A stretch of 64,000 nt of DNA, taken from positions 1,054,001 to 1,118,000 of the forward strand of contig NZ_CP044222.1 of NCBI RefSeq assembly GCF_008727795.1, in the 5' to 3' direction. Both the position numbers and the translations under genes were made by a program. This document shows positions 7,858 through 16,169 of the stretch, piece after piece. The notes below the pieces were generated by a model. It was not told the DNA's origin. It saw nothing but the letters and a program-made list of their open reading frames with translations, and searched no databases. Source of the DNA: Nitrincola iocasae (GTDB taxonomy: Bacteria > Pseudomonadota > Gammaproteobacteria > Pseudomonadales > Balneatricaceae). Within the stretch, counting starts at the first letter, position 1, and each line of letters begins with the position of its first letter.

Positions 7858-8951
7858 CCTGAATTCAACTATTAACTGCAACACCCGCTTATATTCTGTC
7901 GCAATTGCTCTTTAAAAATTACGTCTGGTTGAATGAAACCCAGTATTTTCCTGGGACGCAGGTTCAGCCTTACTTGAGCCTTTGCAATCAAGGCTTGGGT
8001 TACTGTCCGCAAATCCGTGCCCTTGGGTATGTATTGACGCAAGAGCCCATTTGCATTTTCGTTTGCGCCACGCTGATAAGACGCATAGGGGTCTGCAAAG
8101 TAAACATCAGTTTCCAGTTCACGAGCAATGCGTTCATGGTCAGCGAATTCTAAGCCGTTGTCGGCGGTAATGCTGTGAACCAAAGCTTTGAAAGGCTGTA
8201 GCATATCTATCGTTGCTTCAGCCACCGCATCGGCACGTTTACTAGTCACTTTCCTAACTAAATAAAAGCGGCTTTTTCGCTCTAAAATAGTTACGATAGC
8301 CCCCGTTCCTTGTTTGCCAATGACCGTGTCTATTTCCCAGTCTCCATAGCGGCCTCGATCATCAATAATCCCAGGCCTATCGTGTATTGAGCGCCTACCC
8401 AGGATACGGCCCCGCTGCTTGTGAAGCCGCTTTTTATAACGTTTCAACCGATGTCTCAGGTGGGTGAACAAGGTGCCACCCTCATTAAAATCAGCCAGTA
8501 CATAGTTATAGATCCACTCGTGACTGACGGTGTAACCAATCCTGGTGCAAATAGCCGATATCTGCTCAGGACTCCAGTCAAGTTCGAGCATGAACTCAAC
8601 GGCATTCCTTGTGTTCTCACATATTCGCTTAGCTTTTGGCTTTAAACGGCGAAATAATGAGCGCTGTTGAGCTCTATCGGGGTCATAGTGACCTGCTTCA
8701 TTTTTGTTACGTCGCAACTCTCGATTGACGGTCGAAGGTGCAATGTTTAGCTTTCTTGCAATCTCTCGCTGCGAAAAATCCTGTGAGAGCAGCAAAGAAA
8801 TCTGGTATCGTTGTCCCTCGGTCAGCTGCCGATAACTCATGTGTAGATCTCATTTTTTTTGGTCGAAAAATAAGGCTACCACATTTCGGTAGCTGGCCTC
8901 TCTCCGACCTGGCCCATCACATGAGTGTTGCGGTTATTATCTGAATTCAGG
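7858..8951 (-). mobile_element. IS30 family element, complete, 1,094 bp with TTC target duplication
   Basis: The ends are inverted repeats: CCTGAATTCAACTATTAACT at 7858 and, read from the other side, CCTGAATTCAGATAATAACC from 8951 inward. Both continue with a related GCAACAC segment. The three bases just outside are TTC on each side (7855-7857 and 8952-8954), fitting the 2-3 bp duplication typical of IS30 elements. The element contains one transposase gene. A truncated, inverted copy is at 1489-1922. Removing the element and one TTC joins a reading frame on the minus strand (see 8937-9104). Confidence 0.9.
7872..8840 (-). CDS. IS30 family transposase
   Basis: A 322-residue transposase with the N-terminal IS30 helix-turn-helix (LTEGQRYQISLLLSQDFSQR, then IARKLNIAPSTVNRELRRN) and the DDE catalytic core. 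The first Asp is in YGDWEIDTVIG, the second in SITADNGLEFADH and the Glu in GANENANGLLRQY. The length is normal for the family and no internal stop is seen, so it is likely active. It moves the 7858-8951 element and could also act on the shared inverted repeat at 1905-1922. Confidence 0.96.
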   Translation of the reverse strand: MSYRQLTEGQRYQISLLLSQDFSQREIARKLNIAPSTVNRELRRNKNEAGHYDPDRAQQRSLFRRLKPKAKRICENTRNAVEFMLELDWSPEQISAICTRIGYTVSHEWIYNYVLADFNEGGTLFTHLRHRLKRYKKRLHKQRGRILGRRSIHDRPGIIDDRGRYGDWEIDTVIGKQGTGAIVTILERKSRFYLVRKVTSKRADAVAEATIDMLQPFKALVHSITADNGLEFADHERIARELETDVYFADPYASYQRGANENANGLLRQYIPKGTDLRTVTQALIAKAQVRLNLRPRKILGFIQPDVIFKEQLRQNISGCCS

Positions 8952-9104
8952 TTCTTCTTTACTAATGCCCAATGCTTGTGCCTTTTCTTCTACATCTCTA
9001 TGCCACGCTCTGTAAAATTCTTTTCTTTTTTCAGAGATTTGTGCAGAAATTAATTTGTTATCATTATTCTGTTTTTTAGCCTTTTTTTTATTGCTATTGT
9101 TCAT
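8937..9104 (-). CDS. Small lysine-rich ORF truncated by IS30
   Basis: This ORF is 55 codons from ATG 9104: MNNSNKKKAKKQNND, then a helical segment KRKEFYRAWHRDVEEKAQAL. Its last four residues (PEFR) and stop codon lie in the IS30 terminal repeat, so the native end was displaced. If IS30 and one TTC duplication are removed, the frame continues into 7854-7786 and would end after about 74 residues. It is a believable small gene broken near its 3' end. Function unknown. Confidence 0.45.
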   Translation of the reverse strand: MNNSNKKKAKKQNNDNKLISAQISEKRKEFYRAWHRDVEEKAQALGISKEEPEFR

Positions 9105-9382
9105 AAGATTAGATTACCTGTGTCAGTAAATACTGAAGCTACTCCAAAGATTTCGTAGCTGCTTAAGACTGTTCCTTCAATAATCAGTTCTGGCTTTGTT
9201 CAAGAGCATCATGAAGAGTATGGTTACGTTCAAGAAGTTCAGATTGCAATCCCCCCATTTTAAGCAGCAGTTATTCGTAGAAAGTTAAGCCGCTTGCAAT
9301 AGTTGTTTGGGAGGAACGCCTCCGATAGCCTAAAGTCACACAGAATTCTGAACGCCCTCTACATCATTTCAATTGCAGTTTT
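9105..9382. other. Non-coding or decayed stretch
   Basis: No convincing gene is visible in this stretch on either strand. There is a small GGAGG/CCTCC hairpin near 9310-9324 and broken reading frames on the minus strand (for example a 24-codon frame MGGLQSELLERNH). It probably holds decayed coding sequence and the 3' flank of the NERD gene. Confidence 0.4.
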
Positions 9383-10381
9383 TTATTTCGCCTGCACAAA
9401 CAGCAATCTATTCATTGAACAGTCACAACTTAACCAGTACTCATCTGCTTGTTTTTTAATGCGAGTTTTAGTGTTACCACATTCAGGACATGCTGTTTTC
9501 ATCGATGTATTGGTGTCACAACTACCACATTGAACATAGTAACCAAACTTGCCATATTTAGCGGTTAGGTTTTCTGTCTCGTCACAGTTTTTGCATGCGA
9601 TACCGATCACTGATGTGCCCAGCACCTCGTCACTTTTTTGAGTGTTTGATGGGCTGACAATTTCAACTGGTTGGCTAATGGTGTTAGTTTTATCATCGAA
9701 AGATATTTTTGGTTCTTCGATTTTTAATTCTTCGATATTTGGTTTTGATTGACATGTATCAAGCAAAAATTGCCCGATATTGTTTAGCTCATTTTGACTG
9801 AAGTAGGGTTTAGTTGAGAAGGCTGAGCCTAGTTTTGAGTACCCGCCAATTTTTTTGACTTCGTCCGAAATGCTCTCGCTTTTGATAACTTGCTTGCTTA
9901 TATCGCTTGGCATTTCTTCTCTATGTAAAATGCAATTATTCGATACAGTACATAAGACAGCCCACTCTCGATACCTGACTTGTGTTTGAATGCCGAGTAG
10001 TTTGCCTAAAAATAATTCAACGTTATCGATGAGTAGCTGGCGTAATAAGTCCTTTTGTAATCCTGCTTGGATGATAGGCGATGGCATACCTGACCATTGT
10101 CCTTTGTAACTCCGTGACCATTCACCACGTGTGTTAACTTTCACTTCACCATAGATGCTTTTAGACTCAATGATAATAAAACCTGCGCGATGTACGATGA
10201 GGTGATCAATTTGCGCAACTTCGTCGTTGAAGGTGAAGCGAAAGTCATTCAAAACCAGTATGTTTTCATCATCCTTAAATGCGCGTCGTAGGTAAAAAGC
10301 CACATCCTTTTCTTGTTTATCACCGGCTGCCAAACGTGGATCTTTAGTGTCTAAAAAATCCTTTTGCTTCAGAATCGTCAT
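9383..10381 (-). CDS. NERD-domain nuclease-like protein with zinc ribbon
   Basis: A 332-residue protein. Residues about 20-125 form a NERD (nuclease-related) domain with the PD-(D/E)xK-like set D59 (QIDHLIVH) and E72-S-K74 (FIIIESKSIYG). The C-terminal third has a topoisomerase-type zinc ribbon: CKNC, CGSC, CPEC and a final CDC within about 80 residues. This pairing is typical of NERD proteins and suggests DNA binding and cleavage or processing. It is encoded just downstream of, and co-oriented with, the methyltransferase gene. A fragment related to its zinc ribbon is found at about 15569-15625. Confidence 0.8.
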   Translation of the reverse strand: MTILKQKDFLDTKDPRLAAGDKQEKDVAFYLRRAFKDDENILVLNDFRFTFNDEVAQIDHLIVHRAGFIIIESKSIYGEVKVNTRGEWSRSYKGQWSGMPSPIIQAGLQKDLLRQLLIDNVELFLGKLLGIQTQVRYREWAVLCTVSNNCILHREEMPSDISKQVIKSESISDEVKKIGGYSKLGSAFSTKPYFSQNELNNIGQFLLDTCQSKPNIEELKIEEPKISFDDKTNTISQPVEIVSPSNTQKSDEVLGTSVIGIACKNCDETENLTAKYGKFGYYVQCGSCDTNTSMKTACPECGNTKTRIKKQADEYWLSCDCSMNRLLFVQAK

Positions 10382-10422
10382 TACCGCTCCATGATATGAA
10401 ATAATGCAGTTATATCAGTAGT

Positions 10423-11013
10423 CTAAGCTTTAACGACCGATTTTCCAACCACAACATTCAACCACTGCTCATCCCTATCTGGCCGTTTGTCCTCTGTAAT
10501 CCATTGCTTAAGCACTGTCAGATTAGGGCGTTGCGCCATTAAAGCCGCAAAGCGTGCCTCATTCATATCCGTAAAAACACGTCCAGCTTTTTCCCGTTCG
10601 CCATCCCCATATTTAAACGACATATACCAAACACCGTCAGGTCTCAACGCTGCTTCAAACTGTCTGATTACCAACGGCAGTTGTTTTTCAGACAGGTGGA
10701 GGAGGGAAGCACAGGCCCATATGCCGTCATACACTTCAATGTCAGTGACGGACTCTAGGGTTTGATGTTTAACGTTCAATCCGGTGTAGGATGAGGCAAG
10801 TTTGACCATTTCTATTGAGGCGTCCATGGCTTCAACCCGAAAGCCTAACTCCATAAACGCTTTAGCATCGCGACCTGAACCACATCCGGCGTCTAAGATG
10901 CATCCATTCGGTTTTACTTGCGTGATAAATGGCTGATAGAGTTCACTCATATCTACCTGAATGGTATCGTTAAAAAACTGTTGAGCGTTTTGGTTGTAAA
11001 AATCTAGCGTCAT
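10423..11013 (-). CDS. Class I SAM-dependent methyltransferase
   Basis: A 196-residue Rossmann-fold methyltransferase. Motif I is ILDAGCGSGRDAKAF (about residues 40-54), motif II ends in an acidic residue (VEAMDAS), and later motifs include YDGIWACASLLHL and LRPDGVWYMSFK. The size and motifs resemble small-molecule methyltransferases (TehB/UbiE-like) rather than DNA methylases: there is no DPPY or NPPF motif. It is divergent from the helicase gene by 83 bp and lies 41 bp upstream of the NERD gene in the same direction. Substrate unknown. Confidence 0.85.
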   Translation of the reverse strand: MTLDFYNQNAQQFFNDTIQVDMSELYQPFITQVKPNGCILDAGCGSGRDAKAFMELGFRVEAMDASIEMVKLASSYTGLNVKHQTLESVTDIEVYDGIWACASLLHLSEKQLPLVIRQFEAALRPDGVWYMSFKYGDGEREKAGRVFTDMNEARFAALMAQRPNLTVLKQWITEDKRPDRDEQWLNVVVGKSVVKA

Positions 11014-11096
11014 CGTTAAGTTCTTTTGTTCTGAAATGGATTGAGTTTACAGTAACTTCGTTAACACCTATTCCCAGATCCGATGGGTGAACGGAC

Positions 11097-13721
11097 ATGA
11101 CCACACACGGATGGATCGCTTTGAAACAGACTGTCGAAAATTACCCCGAATTTCAGCCTCAATTATTAGAAACACTGACTCAAAGACTTGAGAGCCACGG
11201 GTTTGAGTTTCAATACTGTCTATTAAGAGGTGTGTTGTTCTATCAGTGTGAGTCTGACATTGCGTTAATCATCGATCATCTCATCTGCCATCGTGAGCAT
11301 CCCTATTCTTACACTGAGTACACCAAAGAGCAAAACAGCCTGATGCATCAGTATGCCCAGGTCTATCGAATTAGTGTTGATGATGAGCGCGAATTAGAAG
11401 AACAGTGGCGTCTGCTGCAGCGTTATCTCGAACGTGATTTCAGCGAAGATGAAATTCGCAGTGGCGGTAACCGAACTTTATCTGAGATTGATCCAACGTT
11501 ACCTGAGTCTTTTTTTGAACAAGCCTTTATCGATTGCTATGGTCGTGAAGCGCTAGACCGTGTGTCGCGTGAATTGCCAATGATCGATATCAAAGGTCAA
11601 ACGCGCTGGGTGGATTATTACCTGCACCGTCAAGATGGGGGTGATATCGCCATTGAGAAAAACGGTGAAACCTATCACCACCCTATTATTACCGGTAAAG
11701 CGCAGTACCAACGTCAATTGGTTAAACAGAATTCATTGGTTGCCTATGGCGCGAAAGTGTTTCGGTGGTCGATGGAGGGGATGCGTTTTGTTGATAATTT
11801 TCATGAAGAACTGAAGCGCTTTTTCGGTCCGGCCGAGTATTTCCAGCTAGCGCAAAAGGTATCGGTTTCCCGTAACTTTGCGTTGCTAACGCATCAAGTG
11901 AATCAGATCGATGCGCTGAAGCAGGCGAGAGGATCAGGCAACAATGCGTTCTTAGTGGTCTTGCCAACAGGTACCGGTAAAACTGAAGTGTTGATCGCTG
12001 ATTTTGCTGAACAGTATAAAGCGGGTTTGGCTAAAAAGTGCTTGGTGATGGTGTCTTCTAAACAGTTAAAGCTGGATCATATTCAGAAGTTTACCCTTCG
12101 GCTCTGTGATCATGCTATTCAGGGTTTGAGTGTGGGGGAAAGAGTAGATTGCGATATTGTCGTTCAGACCTATTCAATGCTGAGTCGTCATTTTCATGCA
12201 TTGCCATCACACCTGTTTGACTACCTTGCGGTCGATGAGGCACACCATGCAACCGCGCCGACGGTTAAGAAAGTGATTCAGCACTTCTGCCCGAAAACGT
12301 TGATCGGTTTAACGGCAACGGATAAACGCTTGGATGCTCGAAAACTTGAAGATATTTTTGGCAGTTATGATACTGACTTAAGCCTGGTCGATGCGATTAA
12401 AGAAGGTTTATTGTCGCCCATTAAAGCTTTTCGTTTGCACAGTAATCTGGACTTCAGTGACATTCGATTTAATGGTAAAGACTACCTCTCAACCGATCTA
12501 CAAAAGCATGTCATTGTGCCATCACGCGATCAGTTGGTGGTGGATACCTTACTAAAATACTTTGTCGATACTGAGCTTAATCGCAAGCAGGGCATTATCT
12601 TTTGTGTTTCGGTGAAGCATGCTGAAAGCCTCGCAAAGCTGATGAAGCTGCATAAAATTTCAGCTGTGGCCGTCAGTGGTAAAGACAATAAATCAACCGC
12701 CTATATTCAAGACTACCAAGACGGAAAAATTCAATTCCTGACCACTTGTTCATTATTGAATGAGGGCTGGGACTCACCGCACACTTCCGTAATTGTGATG
12801 GCAAGACCAACGATGTCAAAGGTGCTTTACACCCAGCAGCTTGGACGTGGCACTCGAAAGTGTGCAGGCAAAGAAGCCTTGTATGTAATTGATGTAGTGG
12901 ATAACTACGGTGCCAGTTCGGGTGTGAACAAAATGCCTTGGTCGATTCATGCATTACTTGGAGTACCTGAATACAGACCCTGGGAGTCGGTTCTAGACAC
13001 GGACAAGCCAGCGCTAACATCAGAAGAGGTGATACTTGCGGGTCTATATGAACAGGAACGGTTGTTGGAAAAAATTAATATCTTTACCTTTGAAAGTGAA
13101 TATCCCGATCATATCAGCGATGAACAGTTAGCACGTGAGTTGTTTGTCTCTACCGGAACTGTGAACAGTTGGGTAAAGAAGGGTAGAATTACTCCGGCAG
13201 TCAGCATTCCTCTCGGACGCCGAGTCTTAAATTACTATGCTGCTGATCAAGTTGAGCAGATACGAGCAGTGTTAGATCTTAAAAAACACGATGAAACAAC
13301 GATCTATGAAGATTTTTGGGAGTTCGTTAGGGAAGGGAATTACACCTTTTCCTATAAAATCGTGATGATGTTGTCATTTTTGGAAGTGATGGATCACAAC
13401 GGTGAGTGTCATTTGGATACGTTGGTTGAAAAGTATACAGGCTTCTACCGGGACAGACTGGAGCAAGGGTTGCCCGTCGATAGACCTAAGTGCCCATATC
13501 AAGACAAAGACTTTCTGGCCAATTCAACCCTGATAAAAACCAGCTTACTACAAAACCCTTTCGAGAAATTTGAGCGCAAACGCTTTATGTATCACTGCAA
13601 AGATCTTAATCACATTGCCTTCTCAACTGTGCTGTGGAGCAAGATTGGTCATGGTGAAGAGGTTAAGGTGTTGAAAGAGCATTATCGGGTCGAGTTGGAG
13701 CGGTATTATGAGCAGATATAA
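11097..13721 (+). CDS. Superfamily 2 helicase with N-terminal PD-(D/E)xK-like nuclease segment
   Basis: An 874-residue protein. Residues about 165-225 resemble a restriction-type nuclease (WVDYYL with D173, IAIEKNG with E187, then QLVKQNSLVAYGAKVFRWS), as in DUF559-like domains. The SF2 helicase core follows: Walker A LPTGTGKTEV (289-298), DEAH box VDEAHHAT (379-386), GLTATDKR, and motif VI QQLGRGTRKC. The last ~230 residues include a MerR-like helix-turn-helix (LARELFVSTGTVNSWVKKG). This architecture fits a DNA translocase-nuclease of a restriction-like defence system. It is divergent from the methyltransferase and NERD genes. Confidence 0.82.
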   Translation: MTTHGWIALKQTVENYPEFQPQLLETLTQRLESHGFEFQYCLLRGVLFYQCESDIALIIDHLICHREHPYSYTEYTKEQNSLMHQYAQVYRISVDDERELEEQWRLLQRYLERDFSEDEIRSGGNRTLSEIDPTLPESFFEQAFIDCYGREALDRVSRELPMIDIKGQTRWVDYYLHRQDGGDIAIEKNGETYHHPIITGKAQYQRQLVKQNSLVAYGAKVFRWSMEGMRFVDNFHEELKRFFGPAEYFQLAQKVSVSRNFALLTHQVNQIDALKQARGSGNNAFLVVLPTGTGKTEVLIADFAEQYKAGLAKKCLVMVSSKQLKLDHIQKFTLRLCDHAIQGLSVGERVDCDIVVQTYSMLSRHFHALPSHLFDYLAVDEAHHATAPTVKKVIQHFCPKTLIGLTATDKRLDARKLEDIFGSYDTDLSLVDAIKEGLLSPIKAFRLHSNLDFSDIRFNGKDYLSTDLQKHVIVPSRDQLVVDTLLKYFVDTELNRKQGIIFCVSVKHAESLAKLMKLHKISAVAVSGKDNKSTAYIQDYQDGKIQFLTTCSLLNEGWDSPHTSVIVMARPTMSKVLYTQQLGRGTRKCAGKEALYVIDVVDNYGASSGVNKMPWSIHALLGVPEYRPWESVLDTDKPALTSEEVILAGLYEQERLLEKINIFTFESEYPDHISDEQLARELFVSTGTVNSWVKKGRITPAVSIPLGRRVLNYYAADQVEQIRAVLDLKKHDETTIYEDFWEFVREGNYTFSYKIVMMLSFLEVMDHNGECHLDTLVEKYTGFYRDRLEQGLPVDRPKCPYQDKDFLANSTLIKTSLLQNPFEKFERKRFMYHCKDLNHIAFSTVLWSKIGHGEEVKVLKEHYRVELERYYEQI

Positions 13722-13857
13722 GTACCAGGTAGATGAGTTTTTATTCTGCCCTGAGTCTTCTTTTTAGGATTGTGATACATAGCTTTATGAGCCAGTCAAA
13801 AATACTCAATTATCTTAGGGAACCAGCGATTAAGCCGGAGCTTTTACTCTGCTGACG

Positions 13858-13884
13858 GCACTCATTCTCAATCGAGTGCTTTTT
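13858..13884 (+). terminator. Likely Rho-independent terminator
   Basis: GCACTC (13858-13863) and GAGTGC (13874-13879) form a 6-bp stem with a 10-nt loop, followed directly by TTTTT. It lies 136 bp after the helicase gene and about 80 bp before the end of the IS5-type transposase gene; it may belong to either. Confidence 0.55.
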
Positions 13885-13963
13885 AAGCAGATTTTTGCCG
13901 TTATTGGCCGATATAAAGCCATTGATGGCTAAACTTTATCGTTTTCCCGTGCCAATCCTGAAT

Positions 13964-14944
13964 TTAGGCGGATTTAGGCTGCCAGCGCAACATTTGGTCT
14001 ACTCGAACGATGTTAGCCAATGCAAATAGCATCGCCAGTTGATTGTCATTTTTCTGTAATCCTTTGTACTTGGCTTTCACAAATCCAAACTGACATTTGA
14101 TGATGCGGAACGGATGCTCCACTTTGGCACGGATACTGGCTTTTAGGTATTCAATTTTGATGGCGACTTTGTTTTTACGCGGATGTTTTTTCAATGCTCT
14201 GACTTTGCCAGGACGTTGAGCTATCAGCCACTCCACGCCTGTCTCTTTAAGCTCTTCCCGTTTCTCAGCACCTTGATAACCTGCATCACCCGACACAAAT
14301 TCCTCTTCACCATGCAGCAGGTTATTGAGTTGATTCAGGTCGTGTTCGTTCGCAGGGGTTGTTACCAACGAGTGGGTTAAACCACTCTTGGCGTCTACGC
14401 CTATATGAGCCTTCATGCCGAAGTGCCAGTCGTTGCCCTTCTTTGTCTGGTGCATATCCGGGTCGCGCTGATTGCTTTTATTCTTGGTGGAGCTCGGCGC
14501 TTCGATGATCGTGGCATCAACCAGTGTGCCTTGCCGCATCATGACACCGCAGTCAGATAACCAGCGATTCACGGCTTTGAGTATCTTGCGGGCCAGTTTG
14601 TGTTTTTCCAGTAAATGCCGAAAGTTCATGATGGTGGTCCGATCAGGAATAGCCCCATCCAGTGATAAATGAGCAAACAACCGCATGGACGCAATCTCAT
14701 AGAGTGCATCTTCCATGGCCTCATCACTGAGACTGTACCACTGCTGCATGCAATGAATACGCAGCATGCTTTCAAGTGGATAGGGACGGCGTCCATTGCC
14801 AGCTTTGGGATAGTGCGGCTCGATGACATCTAACAGCTGTGGCCAAGGCAATAAAGCATCCATCCGAGACAGGAAAATCTCTTTACGAGTCTGGCGGCGT
14901 TTACTGGAAAATTCACTATCGGCAAAGGTGAGTTGATGGCTCAT
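13964..14944 (-). CDS. IS5 family transposase
   Basis: A 326-residue transposase of the IS5 group, full length. It has the N-terminal DUF772-type region (YPLESMLRIHCMQQWYSLSD) and the DDE core: GTLVDATIIEAPSS (first Asp), FVSGDAGYQGAEKREEL (second Asp) and RAKVEHPFRIIKCQFGF (Glu). No frameshift is seen, so it may be active. The exact ends of the element were not resolved: I could not find a clean inverted repeat pair in the flanks 13885-13963 and 14945-14970. The element separates the helicase module from the YgjP-like gene, whose start lies only 27 bp from the transposase start. Confidence 0.93.
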   Translation of the reverse strand: MSHQLTFADSEFSSKRRQTRKEIFLSRMDALLPWPQLLDVIEPHYPKAGNGRRPYPLESMLRIHCMQQWYSLSDEAMEDALYEIASMRLFAHLSLDGAIPDRTTIMNFRHLLEKHKLARKILKAVNRWLSDCGVMMRQGTLVDATIIEAPSSTKNKSNQRDPDMHQTKKGNDWHFGMKAHIGVDAKSGLTHSLVTTPANEHDLNQLNNLLHGEEEFVSGDAGYQGAEKREELKETGVEWLIAQRPGKVRALKKHPRKNKVAIKIEYLKASIRAKVEHPFRIIKCQFGFVKAKYKGLQKNDNQLAMLFALANIVRVDQMLRWQPKSA

Positions 14945-14970
14945 GGAATGAATGTCTTTGTTGATGGCTA

Positions 14971-15513
14971 TTGGCTCAGATTATCTCACATCAGGGACTT
15001 GATCGCAGGTTCCTTAGTGGTTACAGCCTGCAGGTTCAGCAGCAGGCGATGGCATTGTTAGATAACAACAAATCTGGCGTTTGGTTACAGAAAAAATATC
15101 CGCAAGTGCATGATTTGGTGTCAGATAGGGCTTTGTACGACTATGCCCAAGGCATCAAGAATAGGTATATGCGCAGCTCAACACCGATCAGCAAGGTGGT
15201 TTATGATGATAAAATTCATATCATTAATAATGCGTTAGGCCTTCATACCTATGTATCTCGGGTGCAGGGCGCTAAGTTGAAGTCGAAAAACGAGATTCGT
15301 GTTTCTTCGTTATTTCGTAAAGTGCCGGAGCCATTTTTACGGATGATTCTGGTCCATGAGCTCGCACACCAGCGTGAAAAAGAGCATGACAAAGCGTTTT
15401 ACAAGCTCTGTTGTTATATGGAGCCTGAGTATCATCAACTTGAGTTTGATCTTCGCTTGTACCTGTGTCACCGAGATCGTTTTGGTGATTTATGGGTAAG
15501 GTCAACATATTAA
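14971..15513 (+). CDS. YgjP-like zinc metallopeptidase (SprT/WLM type)
   Basis: A 180-residue protein resembling E. coli YgjP along its whole length, including NALGLHTYVSRVQGAKLKSK, EIRVSSLFRKVPEPFLRMI and the zinc motif HELAH (H129, E130, H133) followed by QREKEHDKAFY. The third ligand is probably H139. Proteins of this group are cytosolic metalloproteases of poorly known role. The start is taken as TTG because a TGA stop lies just upstream in frame and no ATG aligns with the family start. The IS5-type element ends beside the start, so the native promoter may be lost. Confidence 0.85.
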   Translation: MAQIISHQGLDRRFLSGYSLQVQQQAMALLDNNKSGVWLQKKYPQVHDLVSDRALYDYAQGIKNRYMRSSTPISKVVYDDKIHIINNALGLHTYVSRVQGAKLKSKNEIRVSSLFRKVPEPFLRMILVHELAHQREKEHDKAFYKLCCYMEPEYHQLEFDLRLYLCHRDRFGDLWVRSTY

Positions 15514-15568
15514 TCAAACCCATTTTGAGCTGTAGTCTAAGGAATGAAGATTTTACTCTGACCTCTAT

Positions 15569-15625
15569 CACCTCAGTTTTGGCATCACCACATTCAGAGC
15601 AAGCTATATTCAACGCGGCATTGGT
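15569..15625 (-). pseudogene. Zinc-ribbon fragment related to the NERD protein C-terminus
   Basis: Reading leftward from 15625, 19 codons give TNAALNIACSECGDAKTEV. The zinc ribbon of the NERD protein at 9383-10381 reads TNTSMKTACPECGNTKTRI in the same spacing. The upstream frame is closed by a TAG and the similarity fades after about 19 residues. This looks like a scrap of a second NERD/zinc-ribbon gene. Confidence 0.5.
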
Positions 15626-15666
15626 CTAAGTTATCTTCCTCCACCACCAGCGGGCCAAATGACCCA

Positions 15667-15864
15667 TTGAACACTTGTTGCAGGGAAAATAAATCCTTTG
15701 ATGAGTATGATCATATCGCTAAGTCTATTGAAGCCCGGCTTTCAAGAGGATGTTGCTTTGAAGAAGCTCTGATAGCAGAAATATCTGAATGGTTTTTTGA
15801 AGGAAAAAACTTCGATTCCGGCATGCTTGGTAGCACTATTCAACTATACAACCAAATGAAATGA
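15667..15864 (+). CDS. Small protein with DP(L/M)NTCC domain, probable gene remnant
   Basis: About 66 residues (TTG start, or a few codons upstream). It begins NTCCRENKSFDEYDHIAKSI, and the in-frame codons before it add DP. The last ~65 residues of the phosphoesterase at 16170-17336 begin DPMNTCCVENDCTDEYEYLA and align over their whole length. The small ORF is therefore either a free-standing version of that domain or the 3' scrap of a second phosphoesterase gene. Upstream sequence shows no phosphoesterase similarity. Function unknown. Confidence 0.5.
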   Translation: MNTCCRENKSFDEYDHIAKSIEARLSRGCCFEEALIAEISEWFFEGKNFDSGMLGSTIQLYNQMK

Positions 15865-15957
15865 TCAAGCTATGGATGTATATTTGTTTTAAGCAACAGT
15901 AAATGTCGTACCAGTAGATATCATGGACTCAATTGAGGACATCATTGAGGATAAACC

Positions 15958-16161
15958 ATGAAAAGCGTTGCCGTTATCGGATCAAGAACATTTGCCGATT
16001 ATGATCTGTTAGAAGAGACCTTAGTGAATTATCAGATTAGCAAACTTATAGGGTGGTGCAAAGGGTGCCGGCTCTCTGGCTGAGCGGTATGTGCAACTAA
16101 CCACGACATTGAGCTAGTTGTTTTTAAACCCGATTGGAAAAAATATGGTCGTTACTTGTGA
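15958..16161 (+). pseudogene. SLOG/DUF2493 (YspA-like) gene remnant with frameshifts
   Basis: From ATG 15958 the frame reads MKSVAVIGSRTFADYDLLEE, the start of DUF2493/YspA-like SLOG proteins. A shift of frame gives GGAKGAGSLAERY, the nucleotide-binding loop of that family, and a further shift gives DIELVVFKPDWKKYGR, its next conserved segment. Three pieces in the right order but different frames, within 204 bp, indicate a decayed gene. SLOG proteins bind nucleotide-derived ligands and occur in several immune systems. Confidence 0.7.
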
Positions 16162-16169
16162 GGTTAGGT

